A stretch of DNA of 64,000 nucleotides from Saprospiraceae bacterium (GCA_027488855.1 JAIYAV010000126.1:1-64000); one strand, 5' to 3'; counted from the stretch's first letter, positions 25,007 to 34,050 are shown. The notes: generated by a model from the letters alone, not told the origin. Numbers and translations are program-made.

Positions 25007-27178
25007 CTATTGAGCATTGGGCAACCGCGAGGGTTGCCCCAACAAATCCCCAACCAATTCCGTCTCCTTCACCAACTCCTCCAATTTCTTCGGCACCCGG
25101 AAACGTGAACCATGTTTTTCCCGCAAATACTTGCACCGCGCCACAAAAGCCTCCAGGCCATAATCCGCAATGTATTGAATGGTTCCACCTTTAAAAGCCG
25201 GGAAGCCCCAGCCATAAATACTCCCCAGGTTAGCTGCCGCGATAGAGTTGATGACGCCTTCCTGCATGCACCAAACCGCCTCCAATACCTGTGAAATCAA
25301 TAGACGATCAATGAGTTCCTGGCGTTCGAAAGCACTGAGTTGGGGGCCGAAGTGGGTGCTTAGCTCCGGCCACAAGTGCCGTTGCCCGTCTTCGGTATAT
25401 TCATAAAAACCCGCTTTTTTTTGGCGACCAGGGCGGGTGAATTCCTGCAACATCTTGTCGAGCGCTTCCACAGCAGGGTGGGGGGTGTACTTGGGGCCAT
25501 AGTGCTCTCCCGCCTGGCGTTCGTAGTTGAGTACGAGGTTGAGGCCGAGGTCATCGGCCAGGGCGAGGGCACCTTTGGGCATTCCCGCCTGGCGGCCCAG
25601 GTTTTCGATCAGAGCAGGTGGGTAACCTTCCTTGAGCATGGTAATGCCTTCCAGGATGAAGGTATTTTGTACCCTTGCGGCATAAAAACCCCAGTCGTCC
25701 TTGACAATGATCGGCGTTTTTTTGATGGCTTTTACAAAGTCAAAAGCGCGAGCTACCGTTTCCTCTGAAGTACGGGCACCGCGCACAATTTCCACCAAAG
25801 GCACTTCATCGGCTGGGTGAAAAAAGTGCAAACCCACGTAATTATCGGGGCGCATGGATACTTCGGCCAGTTTGGTGATGGGAATGGAGATGGTATTGCT
25901 GGCCATGAAGGAGTACTCGTCCATAAAGGCTTCGGCTTCCTTGGTGACTTTTTGTTTGACCATCGCGTTTTCAAAAACGGCCTCGATGACCAGGTCACAA
26001 GTTTCAAACTCGCGGGGGTCTTCCGTGGTGATGATGCGTTGCAACAACTGATCCCGCTCCGTTTTGCTCATTTCGCCACTTTGCACCAGCGGGTTGAGTT
26101 TGTTGCGCACGTATTCGCGGCCCCGCTCGGCAATCAGTTTGGATACATCTTTCATCACCACATCCAGCCCATTGCGCAGGCAGGCATAGGCGATTCCCGA
26201 CCCCATCATGCCGCCAGCACCAATCACCCCTACTTTTTTTGGCCGAAACTTGCCAAAACCCCGCGGGCGATTCAGACCGTGGCGGATGTAATTGCTGTCA
26301 AACCAAAAGGCTTTGATCATGTTTTTGCACTGCTTGCTCATCACCAATTGGGTGTAATAGCGGCTTTCAATGCGTTCGGCGGTATCAAAATCTACTTTGG
26401 AGCCTTCAGAGAGTACATTCAGAATGGCTTGTGGTGCCGGGTAATTGTGGTGGGTTTTGGCGGCCAGTCGGGCGGCTTCGGCGCGGATAAAATCGGCTAT
26501 TGGGGCGTCTTTGGCCGAACCGCCGGGGATCCGTTCCCCACTTTTATCCCAAGGGCGGCGGCCTTCTTTGTTGTTGAGGAGCCAGGTTTTGGCCATTTCC
26601 AGCATTTCTTTTTGGTTGGGCGCCAAATCGTCGATGATGCCGACCCGCAGGGCTTCCTGCGGGGAATACAACTGCCCACTACTCACAATGTGATTGGCTT
26701 TTTCGATGCCCAACAGCCACATCAAACGCACAATCCCTCCGCCGCCAGGAATCAATCCCAGTTCCACTTCCGGCAAACCCAGTACCATGCGCCGATCATC
26801 TACCGCAATGCGGTGGTGGCAAGCCAGTGCCACCTCAAATCCAGTAGCGATGGCACTTCCATTCAAGGCTGCAACCACGGCAACTCCCGGGCTTTCGAGG
26901 TCGCGCAGGAATTTTTTCATTTTTTCACAAAAAGCAAATACTTCGGCTGGATCATTGGTTTGGTACAGGTAATCCAGGTCACCACCAGCCAGGAAGGTCT
27001 TTTTACCGGAGGTCAGAATCACCCCCTTTAGTGCCCCACGTTTTTTATCCGCCTTTAATTGTTCCAAAACGGGAACAAAAGCCTCGAAGATTTCATGATT
27101 GATCACGTTCCGAGGTCGCCCTTTCATGTCGAGGGTGAGGGTGACAATGTTATCGGTATCTTTTTTGTAATAAATCAT
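25007..27178 (-). CDS. fadJ: Bifunctional enoyl-CoA hydratase/3-hydroxyacyl-CoA dehydrogenase
   Basis: 723 residues, the usual length for the fatty-acid oxidation alpha subunit. The N-terminal crotonase domain has TLDMKGRPRNVINHEIFEAF, ILTSGKKTFLAGGDLDYL and LPEVELGLIPGGGGIVRLMW. The dehydrogenase part has the NAD-binding VGVIGAGGMMGSGIAYACL (~330), DLVIEAVFENAMVKQKV and HFFHPADEVPLVEIVRG. The C-terminal helical domains follow. It hydrates trans-2-enoyl-CoA and oxidises L-3-hydroxyacyl-CoA. It starts 8 bases after the fadA stop, so the two form an operon. The last codons overlap a GGGCAACC...GGTTGCCC hairpin (25019-25039). fadB would be an equally fair symbol. Confidence 0.93.
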   Translation of the reverse strand: MIYYKKDTDNIVTLTLDMKGRPRNVINHEIFEAFVPVLEQLKADKKRGALKGVILTSGKKTFLAGGDLDYLYQTNDPAEVFAFCEKMKKFLRDLESPGVAVVAALNGSAIATGFEVALACHHRIAVDDRRMVLGLPEVELGLIPGGGGIVRLMWLLGIEKANHIVSSGQLYSPQEALRVGIIDDLAPNQKEMLEMAKTWLLNNKEGRRPWDKSGERIPGGSAKDAPIADFIRAEAARLAAKTHHNYPAPQAILNVLSEGSKVDFDTAERIESRYYTQLVMSKQCKNMIKAFWFDSNYIRHGLNRPRGFGKFRPKKVGVIGAGGMMGSGIAYACLRNGLDVVMKDVSKLIAERGREYVRNKLNPLVQSGEMSKTERDQLLQRIITTEDPREFETCDLVIEAVFENAMVKQKVTKEAEAFMDEYSFMASNTISIPITKLAEVSMRPDNYVGLHFFHPADEVPLVEIVRGARTSEETVARAFDFVKAIKKTPIIVKDDWGFYAARVQNTFILEGITMLKEGYPPALIENLGRQAGMPKGALALADDLGLNLVLNYERQAGEHYGPKYTPHPAVEALDKMLQEFTRPGRQKKAGFYEYTEDGQRHLWPELSTHFGPQLSAFERQELIDRLLISQVLEAVWCMQEGVINSIAAANLGSIYGWGFPAFKGGTIQYIADYGLEAFVARCKYLREKHGSRFRVPKKLEELVKETELVGDLLGQPSRLPNAQ

Positions 27179-27186
27179 ATTGCAGA

Positions 27187-28392
27187 TTAAACCCGTTCAA
27201 TAATTGTCGCCACGCCCATGCCACCGCCGACACAGAGCGTAACCAAACCCGTTTGCACATCCCGGCGTTCCATTTCATCCAATAAGGTGCCAATTAGGAT
27301 TGCACCCGTCGCTCCCAATGGATGGCCCATGGCAATCGCGCCACCATTGACGTTTAACCGTTCGTGAGGAATATCCAGGTCGCGTTGAAACTTCAACACC
27401 ACGGCTGCAAAAGCCTCGTTGCATTCCCAAAGGTCGATGTCTTTGGCTTGCATTTTGGCGCGTTGCAGGGCCTGTTTAGCTGCTGGGCCAGGGCCGGTAA
27501 GCATCAAAGTGGGCTCCACGCTGGCATTGCCGATAGAGAGGATGCGGGCGCGTGGTTTTAGGCCCAGCGCTTGGCCTTTTTCTTTGCTGCCCATCAGCAC
27601 TACTGCGGCTGCATCCACGATGCCGGAAGAGTTGCCCGCAGTATGTACATGGTTGATTTTTTCCACCAAGGGGTACTTGTGCAAGGCCATTTCGTCGAAG
27701 CCTAAAGCACCCGTAGCGGCAAAAGACGGGCGAAGGCGTTGCAGGATGTTCGCATCAGTATCTGGCCTAGCGTACTCATCATGGTCCAGAATGAGCAAGC
27801 CGCTGCGGTCGTAAATGGGTACCAGGGATTTGGCAAAATAACCGGCCTGAATGGCTTCGGCGGCGCGTTGATGGCTGATCAGGGCAAAGGCATCCACGTC
27901 CTCCCGCGAAAAACCTTCGATGGTGGCAATCAGGTCGGCGGAAATGCCTTGGGGAATGTAATCGGCACGATTGATCAATTCAGGATCGTACATCAGTGGA
28001 CCAGCATCGCTGCCCATGGGTACGCGACTCATACTTTCGAGCCCACCCGCTACCATCAGGTCGCTCCAGCCAATTTTGATTTTTGCGGCAGCCAAATTAA
28101 TGGCTTCGAGGCCGGAGGCACAAAAACGATTTATTGTCAGCCCGCCTACATTCTGGTGCCAGCCGGCGTGAATGAGTGCAGCCTTGGCGATGTTGAAGCC
28201 CTGGTCATCGGTTGGGGTAACGCAGCCAATGATGGCGTCATCTACTTCTTTCGTATCCAGTTGATTGCGCAGTCGGAGCTTTTCCAGGGCGGTGCCCAGC
28301 AAGTCCAGTGGTTTGACTTCGTACAATGATCCGTTGGTTTTTCCACGACCACGCGGGGTACGCAGGGCGTCGAAAATAAAGGCATCGGACAT
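27187..28392 (-). CDS. fadA: Acetyl-CoA C-acyltransferase (thiolase)
   Basis: 401 residues, the normal thiolase length. It performs the thiolytic step of beta-oxidation. The nucleophile cysteine is in [20 protein letters not shown], the histidine is in [18 protein letters not shown], and the second catalytic cysteine is in [16 protein letters not shown]. The N-terminal [20 protein letters not shown] is typical. ATG at 28392 ([15 protein letters not shown]) is chosen; the in-frame codon at 28440 adds residues without family resemblance. It is first gene of the fadA-fadJ operon. The 28393-28675 gap upstream contains only a long inverted repeat. Confidence 0.93.
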   Translation of the reverse strand: MSDAFIFDALRTPRGRGKTNGSLYEVKPLDLLGTALEKLRLRNQLDTKEVDDAIIGCVTPTDDQGFNIAKAALIHAGWHQNVGGLTINRFCASGLEAINLAAAKIKIGWSDLMVAGGLESMSRVPMGSDAGPLMYDPELINRADYIPQGISADLIATIEGFSREDVDAFALISHQRAAEAIQAGYFAKSLVPIYDRSGLLILDHDEYARPDTDANILQRLRPSFAATGALGFDEMALHKYPLVEKINHVHTAGNSSGIVDAAAVVLMGSKEKGQALGLKPRARILSIGNASVEPTLMLTGPGPAAKQALQRAKMQAKDIDLWECNEAFAAVVLKFQRDLDIPHERLNVNGGAIAMGHPLGATGAILIGTLLDEMERRDVQTGLVTLCVGGGMGVATIIERV

Positions 28393-28496
28393 GGGTTGGT
28401 ATGGTTTTGGGCTAAAGTTAGTGCTTTTGCCCAAAACCATACGATTTTCCTTGGAGAAGATGGGGTGATATACTAAAACTTGGAGCGCCGAAGGCG

Positions 28497-28628
28497 CATC
28501 CTTTCTAAGGTGTCCTAAGGTGTCCTAAGGTGTCTAAGGTGGTTCAAATAAACTATGTTTTAATTGAAGAACCATATTAGATTCATTTTGAACCACCTTA
28601 GACACCTTAGGACACCTTAGAAAGGATG
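28497..28628. repeat. Long inverted repeat of CTAAGG words
   Basis: The left arm 28497-28548 (CATCCTTTCTAAGGTGTCCT onward, with TGTCCTAAGG tandemly repeated) pairs with 28587-28628 (TTTGAACCACCTTAGACACC onward, ending AAAGGATG). The left arm carries one extra 10-base unit. The GAACCA(C/T)CTTAGA motif links it to the repeats at 5511 and 33865. Confidence 0.85.
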
Positions 28629-28675
28629 AGTTGAAAATATTGGGTAGTCAAATTTTACAGATTTGTTGCATTAGC

Positions 28676-30169
28676 CTACTTCAACTGCGTGTTGCTCACG
28701 AAAGCAATCCGCTTGCTGTCCGGCGACCAGGAAGGCACATTGATGGTACCCTGTCCACCGTACACATACGCAATATTCCGGGCAATGCCACCACTGGCAG
28801 GCATCAGACGTAAGTAGATTTTTTGGTACCAGGGATGCTCGCTGGGATTGATTTCCTTGGGGTAGGAGAGGTAAACAATCCACTTGCCATCGGGTGAAAT
28901 GTGGGGAAACCAGTCGTTGTACTCATCAAAGGTTACCTGTTCCTGCTGGCTGCCATCGGGTTTCATGCGCCAGAGTTTCATGGTTCCAGTGCGCACGGAG
29001 TTGAAATAAATCCATTTGCCATCCGGGGTGTATTCGGGGCTGTCATCTAGGGAGACGGTATTGGTCAGTTGGGTTTCTTTTTTCGTAGCAATGTCGACTG
29101 ACCAAATGTCGTACTGTTTGTTTCTCTGGCCCGTAAAAAGTAAACTTTTGCCATTGGGCGACCAGCCGTGCAGGTACGAATGCCCCGATTCGGGTGATGT
29201 GATGGCCACCGGATTGTCCGACCCCGTGATGGGCAAGGTGAAGAGGGTTGAAATTCTGGTAGTACCCATGTGGTTGCTGATGGCGATGTTTTTGCCATTA
29301 AAAGACAAGACGTGGTCGTTGTTGTTATTCGTTGCAAAGCCGGAATTCAACTTGCTGATGCTGCCTGTGGCCAAATCGTAATTGTACAACAAACCTTCGG
29401 AATTGTAAATCAGGGTTTTGCCATCTTTGGTCCAATTGGGGGCTTGCAGGGAATTGGGGGCAGAATGAAGGATTTTGCGCAAGCCAGTTTGCACCTCCAT
29501 CACTTCGATATGGCTACCGAGGTAATCCCGGTAAGGCCGGAAATCTTTCGCTGCTGGAATGGTGATGCGCACATTGCTGAAAATGGCTTTTTCAAGCACC
29601 TTATCCTCATGTGAGCAGATAAAAAGCCCGGCGAATACTTCTTCCCCCAGCTCTATCTCCTTGGTGACCGACTTGTAGTTTTCTCCAAATACGGCTGCCG
29701 AGAAGATGAATTTGTTGCCAATGCGTTGGAATTCAATGTCGGTAGGGTGAAAGACCGATAGCTCCACTTGTTCCGTAATGGCGCCATCGCTGGAGCGATA
29801 TTGGAGCGAGGTCAGGTCGTCGCCGTGGACACAAGCATCAGCATAGCGGGACTCAGTTGTGAGTTTATCCCGGGCAATGATGCCAAATTTGCGGTGTGGA
29901 TTGGTGCCTTTGCCGATAAACTGGACGCTGGCCGAAATGATAAAATCGCCTTTGATTTTTTTCCACAAAAAGTGAAATTGATCGGCCTTGTCCCACATGT
30001 TGATGCCCGCGCTTTCTATGGTGTACTGCTGGGTTTCGGGATTGTAGGTCGCTGAGCCTTTCATGCTCGGGTTTCCCACATCTTCGTGGTGGTCAAATAC
30101 CCCCAATTTGTCTTGCGCGATCAGGTTGAGCGAAAAAATGCAGAGTGCGAAAAAGAATACTGTTTTCAT
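28676..30169 (-). CDS. Secreted TolB-like beta-propeller protein
   Basis: 497 residues with a signal peptide (MKTVFFFALCIFSLNLIAQ). Residues ~25-200 form a concanavalin-like DUF1349-type domain (FHFLWKKIKGDFIISASVQF, RKFGIIARDKLT). The C-terminal part has TolB/WD40-like PD40 repeats: APNWTKDGKTLIYNSEG, LHGWSPNGKSLLFTGQR, PEYTPDGKWIYFNSVR, PHISPDGKWIVYLSYP and PSWSPDSKRIAFVSN. It is not the Tol-Pal TolB; the domain order is that of an exported sugar- or peptide-binding propeller. ATG at 30169 is chosen because it begins the signal peptide. It is probably periplasmic; the substrate is unknown. Confidence 0.8.
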   Translation of the reverse strand: MKTVFFFALCIFSLNLIAQDKLGVFDHHEDVGNPSMKGSATYNPETQQYTIESAGINMWDKADQFHFLWKKIKGDFIISASVQFIGKGTNPHRKFGIIARDKLTTESRYADACVHGDDLTSLQYRSSDGAITEQVELSVFHPTDIEFQRIGNKFIFSAAVFGENYKSVTKEIELGEEVFAGLFICSHEDKVLEKAIFSNVRITIPAAKDFRPYRDYLGSHIEVMEVQTGLRKILHSAPNSLQAPNWTKDGKTLIYNSEGLLYNYDLATGSISKLNSGFATNNNNDHVLSFNGKNIAISNHMGTTRISTLFTLPITGSDNPVAITSPESGHSYLHGWSPNGKSLLFTGQRNKQYDIWSVDIATKKETQLTNTVSLDDSPEYTPDGKWIYFNSVRTGTMKLWRMKPDGSQQEQVTFDEYNDWFPHISPDGKWIVYLSYPKEINPSEHPWYQKIYLRLMPASGGIARNIAYVYGGQGTINVPSWSPDSKRIAFVSNTQLK

Positions 30170-30478
30170 GTTGTGTTGTTTATAGTTTAAAAGCAAATAA
30201 ATAAAGGTAATAAAATCAATACGTATGGCTGACTTTGCCACAGATTTTTGCCCATTTTTCCGAGCTAACCAGGCATTTTCAGCACAACGCGTCGACTGCA
30301 TGCCTACACGCAATAATTTTTTTACGCTCAACACTTGCAATAATTAATTTTGCCCTTTATCTTTTCAGTGACATTTGGAAGTGACTTAACATTGTTTCAC
30401 CAAAATCTGTGCTCGCATCAAGTTGCAAGCAAAAAAACACCAATTGCTTTGCGCTTTTTGCTGTAAACACGCAGAGTC
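30170..30478. other. Intergenic region without recognisable gene
   Basis: AT-rich leader region between the divergent TolB-like gene and a small plus-strand gene. A TAATTTTG box at 30345-30352 fits the -7 consensus but no paired -33 element is seen. No repeat or coding frame is convincing. Confidence 0.5.
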
Positions 30479-30640
30479 ATGAAAAAAAAAGAACCAAAAA
30501 AGAAGACCGGCGGTCGTCAGTACGATGAGACTGAATTTGTCAAAGACAAAAACAAGAAAAACATGGGCCCTTCCAAGGAAAAGCCCAAATACAATAACCC
30601 TAAAAAATGGCTATCGGACGCTGACGACGACGACAACTGA
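30479..30640 (+). CDS. Small highly charged protein, 53 residues
   Basis: A short frame starting MKKKEPKKKTGGRQYDETEF and ending KKWLSDADDDDN. It has a strongly basic N-terminus, lysine-rich middle and acidic tail. Bias toward K, N, D and P, no membrane segment, and clean start and stop codons suggest a real small protein, possibly nucleic-acid or ribosome associated. No family is recognised. It stands alone, followed within 7 bases by a hairpin element. Confidence 0.55.
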   Translation: MKKKEPKKKTGGRQYDETEFVKDKNKKNMGPSKEKPKYNNPKKWLSDADDDDN

Positions 30641-30646
30641 CAATTG

Positions 30647-30805
30647 AGGAACGAGAACGAAATAAGTTTCCGAATTTACCAAAGCTATTTCGAACTTAGT
30701 CGAGTATCTTTTGAGGCGGATAGCAAGCCTATTTAACGAAAAAGATAGGAAGAATAAGTTCGAAAGAGCGAAGGTAAAGCGGGAAGTTATTTCGTTCTCG
30801 TTCCT
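30647..30805. mobile_element. 159-bp MITE-like full-length inverted repeat
   Basis: Left end AGGAACGAGAACGAAATAA and right end TTATTTCGTTCTCGTTCCT are perfect complements. Internal arms (TTTCGAACTTA and TAAGTTCGAAA, AAGCCTATTTAACGAAAAAGATAGG) extend the fold through most of the element. There is no coding capacity. The sequence differs from the 5745-5906 element but the size and architecture are alike. The rest of the gap to 30986 shows nothing clear. Confidence 0.72.
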
Positions 30806-30986
30806 AAAGACTCAAGGGGCATTCAATTCATCTTTCATCCCACCCATCCATGACCGATGATTGAATGATCCTTGACTTCGCGATCTCGCGGATTTTTTGC
30901 ACGGGAAAAAGTAACCCATACGTGCGTACGCTTCTGGTTTTTTCTGCGTACTTTTCACCCCAGTTAACCATAACATCCAACTACCA

Positions 30987-32450
30987 ATGATCCTATCTGA
31001 AGTACTGCCACCCAAAGCAGCTAAGCTTGTTCACCCTGGTGAGTTTGAAGCACATCGGCATTGGTACCCCAAAGCGCTCAATGCGACCATTCATCCCATG
31101 GTTCTTTTTTTCCTCAACCTCAGCCGGGAAAGAATGATCAATCGGTACTGCCACCTACATCCAGTGGTGAAAGCCGAAGCATTGGCGGAACTGCTCAATT
31201 ACAAATGCAAACATTTCCTCTGGGCTGGTGCCGATTTGCTCAATGTGACCTCGGCCAGTGCACGCCGCCAAATGGTCATCATTGAAAACAATTCCTGTCC
31301 TTCGGGTCAAAAATCCATGCCCCTTACCGACGACCACAAAGAACAAGGTGGCTATCGGCTGCTTATTGAGCGTAGCTTCAAGCCTTTTTTGCAAAAAAAA
31401 CGCACAGGGGTGCAAGGGGCTTTAGCGGTTTTGTACGATAAAAACTACATGGAAGCTTCTGGTTATGCAGCAGTGATTGCGGATGTGATGAAGGAAGATG
31501 TATTTTTTGTACCCTTCTTCAACGAGGATCCTAACCCGCCAGTGCGCTACAATGCAGATGCTCAAATGGAGGTTTTGGATGAAAAAGGGGAGTGGCACCT
31601 GATTCGGGCGGCCTTCCGCTACGTGACCCAACGCCCCTGGAATCGCCTGCACATGAACACCAAAACCCGCATTTTTAACCCCGTCGTGGCTTGTTTGGCA
31701 GGTGGTCGCAATAAAATGGTGGCCGCTAAAGCTTACGAACATTTCAATGCGGAATGGGAAGACCAAGGGCTGCGCATCAACATCCCTCAAACCATCTGGG
31801 ATGTGAGCAAAGAGGCCATTCCCCAAAGAGTAGCTGAATTGGGCGGTCAGGCAGTCGTCAAGGTTCCTTACAGCAATGCCGGGCAGGGGGTTTATACCAT
31901 AGTGAATGCCCAGGAATTGGCTGCATTTATGGCCGAAGATTTTCCCTATGATCGTTTTATCGTGCAAAGCCTAATTGGCAATTACAATTGGAGTTCAACC
32001 ACCTCTTCCGGCAAATTGTACCACGTGGGCACCATTCCTACGGCCAACGGCAAAACTTATGTAGCCGACCTGCGCATGATGGTGAGCTCTACCGAAGAAG
32101 GCATTTTACCCCTCTGTGTATACGCTCGCCGGGCGCGCAAACCGCTGGAAGACATTCTGGAAGACGGCTGTGATTCCTGGGATATGTTGGGCACCAACCT
32201 CTCCATCAAAAACCCGGATGGCACCTTCGACAGCGACACCAACCGCTTGGTTTTGATGGATCGACGAGATTTTAATAAACTGGGAATTGGCTTGGATGAC
32301 CTGATTGAAGCCTACATTCAAACGGTGTTTTCCACCGTTGCCATCGATAAAATGGCAGATACCCTGGTCAATGCACAGGGGCGATTCCGAATGAAATACT
32401 TCAAATCGATCAACAATGATCCTTCCCTGATTGAAGAAATCGTGCTATGA
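30987..32450 (+). CDS. ATP-grasp-like protein paired with an aspartoacylase-like enzyme
   Basis: 487 residues, no signal peptide. The segment RRQMVIIENNSCPSGQKSMP recalls the E-x-N-x-x-PSG element of circularly permuted ATP-grasp proteins. AVVKVPYSNAGQGVYTIV looks like the ATP-binding lysine/glycine-rich loop. Later charged residues (VADLRMMVSSTEEGILP, GTNLSIKNPDG) are where metal ligands would lie. ATP-grasp enzymes ligate a carboxylate to an amine or thiol. The next gene overlaps by ATGA, so the two are translated together; the pair probably builds or trims a small peptide or amino-acid conjugate. Fold assignment is by motif only. Confidence 0.6.
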   Translation: MILSEVLPPKAAKLVHPGEFEAHRHWYPKALNATIHPMVLFFLNLSRERMINRYCHLHPVVKAEALAELLNYKCKHFLWAGADLLNVTSASARRQMVIIENNSCPSGQKSMPLTDDHKEQGGYRLLIERSFKPFLQKKRTGVQGALAVLYDKNYMEASGYAAVIADVMKEDVFFVPFFNEDPNPPVRYNADAQMEVLDEKGEWHLIRAAFRYVTQRPWNRLHMNTKTRIFNPVVACLAGGRNKMVAAKAYEHFNAEWEDQGLRINIPQTIWDVSKEAIPQRVAELGGQAVVKVPYSNAGQGVYTIVNAQELAAFMAEDFPYDRFIVQSLIGNYNWSSTTSSGKLYHVGTIPTANGKTYVADLRMMVSSTEEGILPLCVYARRARKPLEDILEDGCDSWDMLGTNLSIKNPDGTFDSDTNRLVLMDRRDFNKLGIGLDDLIEAYIQTVFSTVAIDKMADTLVNAQGRFRMKYFKSINNDPSLIEEIVL

Positions 32451-33427
32451 ACCCATTTGCCCAAACCGATACGCATACCGAAGTCATCCGCCGTCTCGAC
32501 TTAAGCAAAGTGCCCCAGGGCAGCATCCGTCGATTTTGGTTGCACCTCATTTCCGATGGGATGGGGCTTCCGGTGTACATTCCGGTCATTGTAGCGCGGG
32601 GGCGCAAGGATGGCCCGGTACTTGGTATTACTGCCGCAATTCGGGGGAATGAAATCAATGGTATCCCTCTGATTCAGCGTTTTTTTCAGGAAGTTTCTCT
32701 CGACGGCTTAGCCGGAACGGTGATTGGGATACCCGTAATCAATATCCCCTCTTTGCTCATCAAGGAGCGGAACTTTACCGATGGCGCCGACCTCAATCGG
32801 GTGATGCCAGGGCGGGCCGATGGCAGCAACAGCCAGGTGTACGCTTTTCGTTTGGTGGATCGGATTGTGCGTTATTTTGATTACCTGTTGGATTTGCATA
32901 CGGCTAGTTTTGGTCGGGTAAACGCACACTATATCCGGGCTGATTTGGATGATCCGATTTGCCGGGAAATGGCCATTTTACAAAACGCCCAGGTGATTGT
33001 ACACAACCTGGCTTCGGATGGGTCTCTGCGCGGCGCGGCCGATTCCTTGGGAATTTATGCGATTACCCTGGAAGTGGGCAGCCCCCATACTTTTCACAAG
33101 GGTTTCCTGCGCTCAGGTTTGACGGGCATTTACAACCTGCTTTGTCAATTACAAATGACTGGAGGGGCGATTGAACTACCAGAACACCGACCCTATATTT
33201 GTAAAAACTCTTACTGGATTCATTCCGATTCAGGGGGGATTTTGACCGTCTCTCCCAATGTTGGAGAATTGGTTTACGCAGGTGAAACCATTGCCACCTT
33301 GCGCAACATCTTCGGTGATGTGATCAAAGAATACACTGCACCAGAAAATGGGATTGTCATCGGTAAAAGTGTAGATCCCATCAACCAGACGGGTGGGCGA
33401 ATTATTCATTTAGGGGTTTTGGAATAA
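32447..33427 (+). CDS. Succinylglutamate desuccinylase/aspartoacylase-like (M14) protein with altered zinc motif
   Basis: 326 residues of the AstE/AspA-like carboxypeptidase group. The order is kept: LGITAAIRGNEINGIPLIQR, then ERNFTDGADLNRVMPGR (the NxxDLNR arginine), LLDLHTASFGR (metal histidine), YAITLEVGSPHTF (catalytic glutamate), and a C-terminal barrel-like domain (GILTVSPNVGELVYAGETIA). The first metal ligand is odd: the usual HGxE reads RGNE, so one zinc histidine is missing. It may be a non-zinc or altered-specificity homologue. It overlaps the upstream ATP-grasp-like gene by four bases and precedes moaE by 10 bases. Confidence 0.78.
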   Translation: MNPFAQTDTHTEVIRRLDLSKVPQGSIRRFWLHLISDGMGLPVYIPVIVARGRKDGPVLGITAAIRGNEINGIPLIQRFFQEVSLDGLAGTVIGIPVINIPSLLIKERNFTDGADLNRVMPGRADGSNSQVYAFRLVDRIVRYFDYLLDLHTASFGRVNAHYIRADLDDPICREMAILQNAQVIVHNLASDGSLRGAADSLGIYAITLEVGSPHTFHKGFLRSGLTGIYNLLCQLQMTGGAIELPEHRPYICKNSYWIHSDSGGILTVSPNVGELVYAGETIATLRNIFGDVIKEYTAPENGIVIGKSVDPINQTGGRIIHLGVLE

Positions 33428-33437
33428 ATTATTGACC

Positions 33438-33854
33438 ATGCTCAACATCCAAATTAAAGAAATCCCCCTCTCTGCTCAAGAATGCATCGACTTGGCTGCC
33501 GACCCGGCATCGGGTGGAGCAACGGTCTTTATCGGCACGGTGCGCAATCAAACCAAGGGTCGCCCAGTGCTGCGCTTGGAGTTTGAAGCTTATGCGCCGA
33601 TGGCCATTTCGGAGATGACAAAGATCGCTGCGGAAGTGGAACAACGTTGGCAGGCGCATCATGTGGTCATTCACCATCGGGTAGGTAGCCTGGCGATTGG
33701 AGACATTGCGGTGATCATTGCTGTTTCTACGCCGCACCGCAAGGCTGCTTTTGAGGCTTGCCAACACGCGATTGATACGTTAAAAGAAACTGTGCCAATC
33801 TGGAAAAAAGAGATTTTTGAAGATGGGGAGGTTTGGGTGGCGGCACATCCTTGA
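33438..33854 (+). CDS. moaE: Molybdopterin synthase catalytic subunit
   Basis: 138 residues. Signatures are GATVFIGTVRNQTKGRPVLR, EFEAYAPMAISEM, HRVGSLAIGDIAVIIAVSTP, HRKAAFEAC and KETVPIWKKEIFEDGEVWV. The last two supply the conserved His-Arg and lysines of the active site shared with MoaD. It converts precursor Z (cPMP) to molybdopterin. ATG at 33438 is preferred to TTG at 33432. No other moa gene is in the window. It may be co-transcribed with the ATP-grasp/aspartoacylase pair. Confidence 0.93.
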   Translation: MLNIQIKEIPLSAQECIDLAADPASGGATVFIGTVRNQTKGRPVLRLEFEAYAPMAISEMTKIAAEVEQRWQAHHVVIHHRVGSLAIGDIAVIIAVSTPHRKAAFEACQHAIDTLKETVPIWKKEIFEDGEVWVAAHP

Positions 33855-33864
33855 AGTTTATTTG

Positions 33865-33884
33865 AACCATCTAAGACATCTAAG
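33865..33884. repeat. Single copy of the AACCATCTAAGACATCTAAG repeat
   Basis: This is identical over 20 bases to the left arm at 5511-5530 and is followed by a partial return arm (CCATCTTAGG). It lies just after moaE and could form a short hairpin. Confidence 0.8.
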
Positions 33885-34050
33885 GGCCATCTTAGGAATG
33901 ATACGCCTTCAGGGTTCAATCATCCATCGATCTAAAATCACCATTGTGTCGAATAAGCATGCGGATTTGACCGAAAATCCCGATCTTGAGGCACACTTTA
34001 AGCGACAAAGCCCACGCTTGTTACACATTACGGAAAACCTTTGCCATTCC

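Noticed and set aside
25817-27031. Long antisense frame (~400 codons) opposite fadJ
   Set aside because: It is a shadow of the GC-biased fadJ coding frame with no family resemblance.
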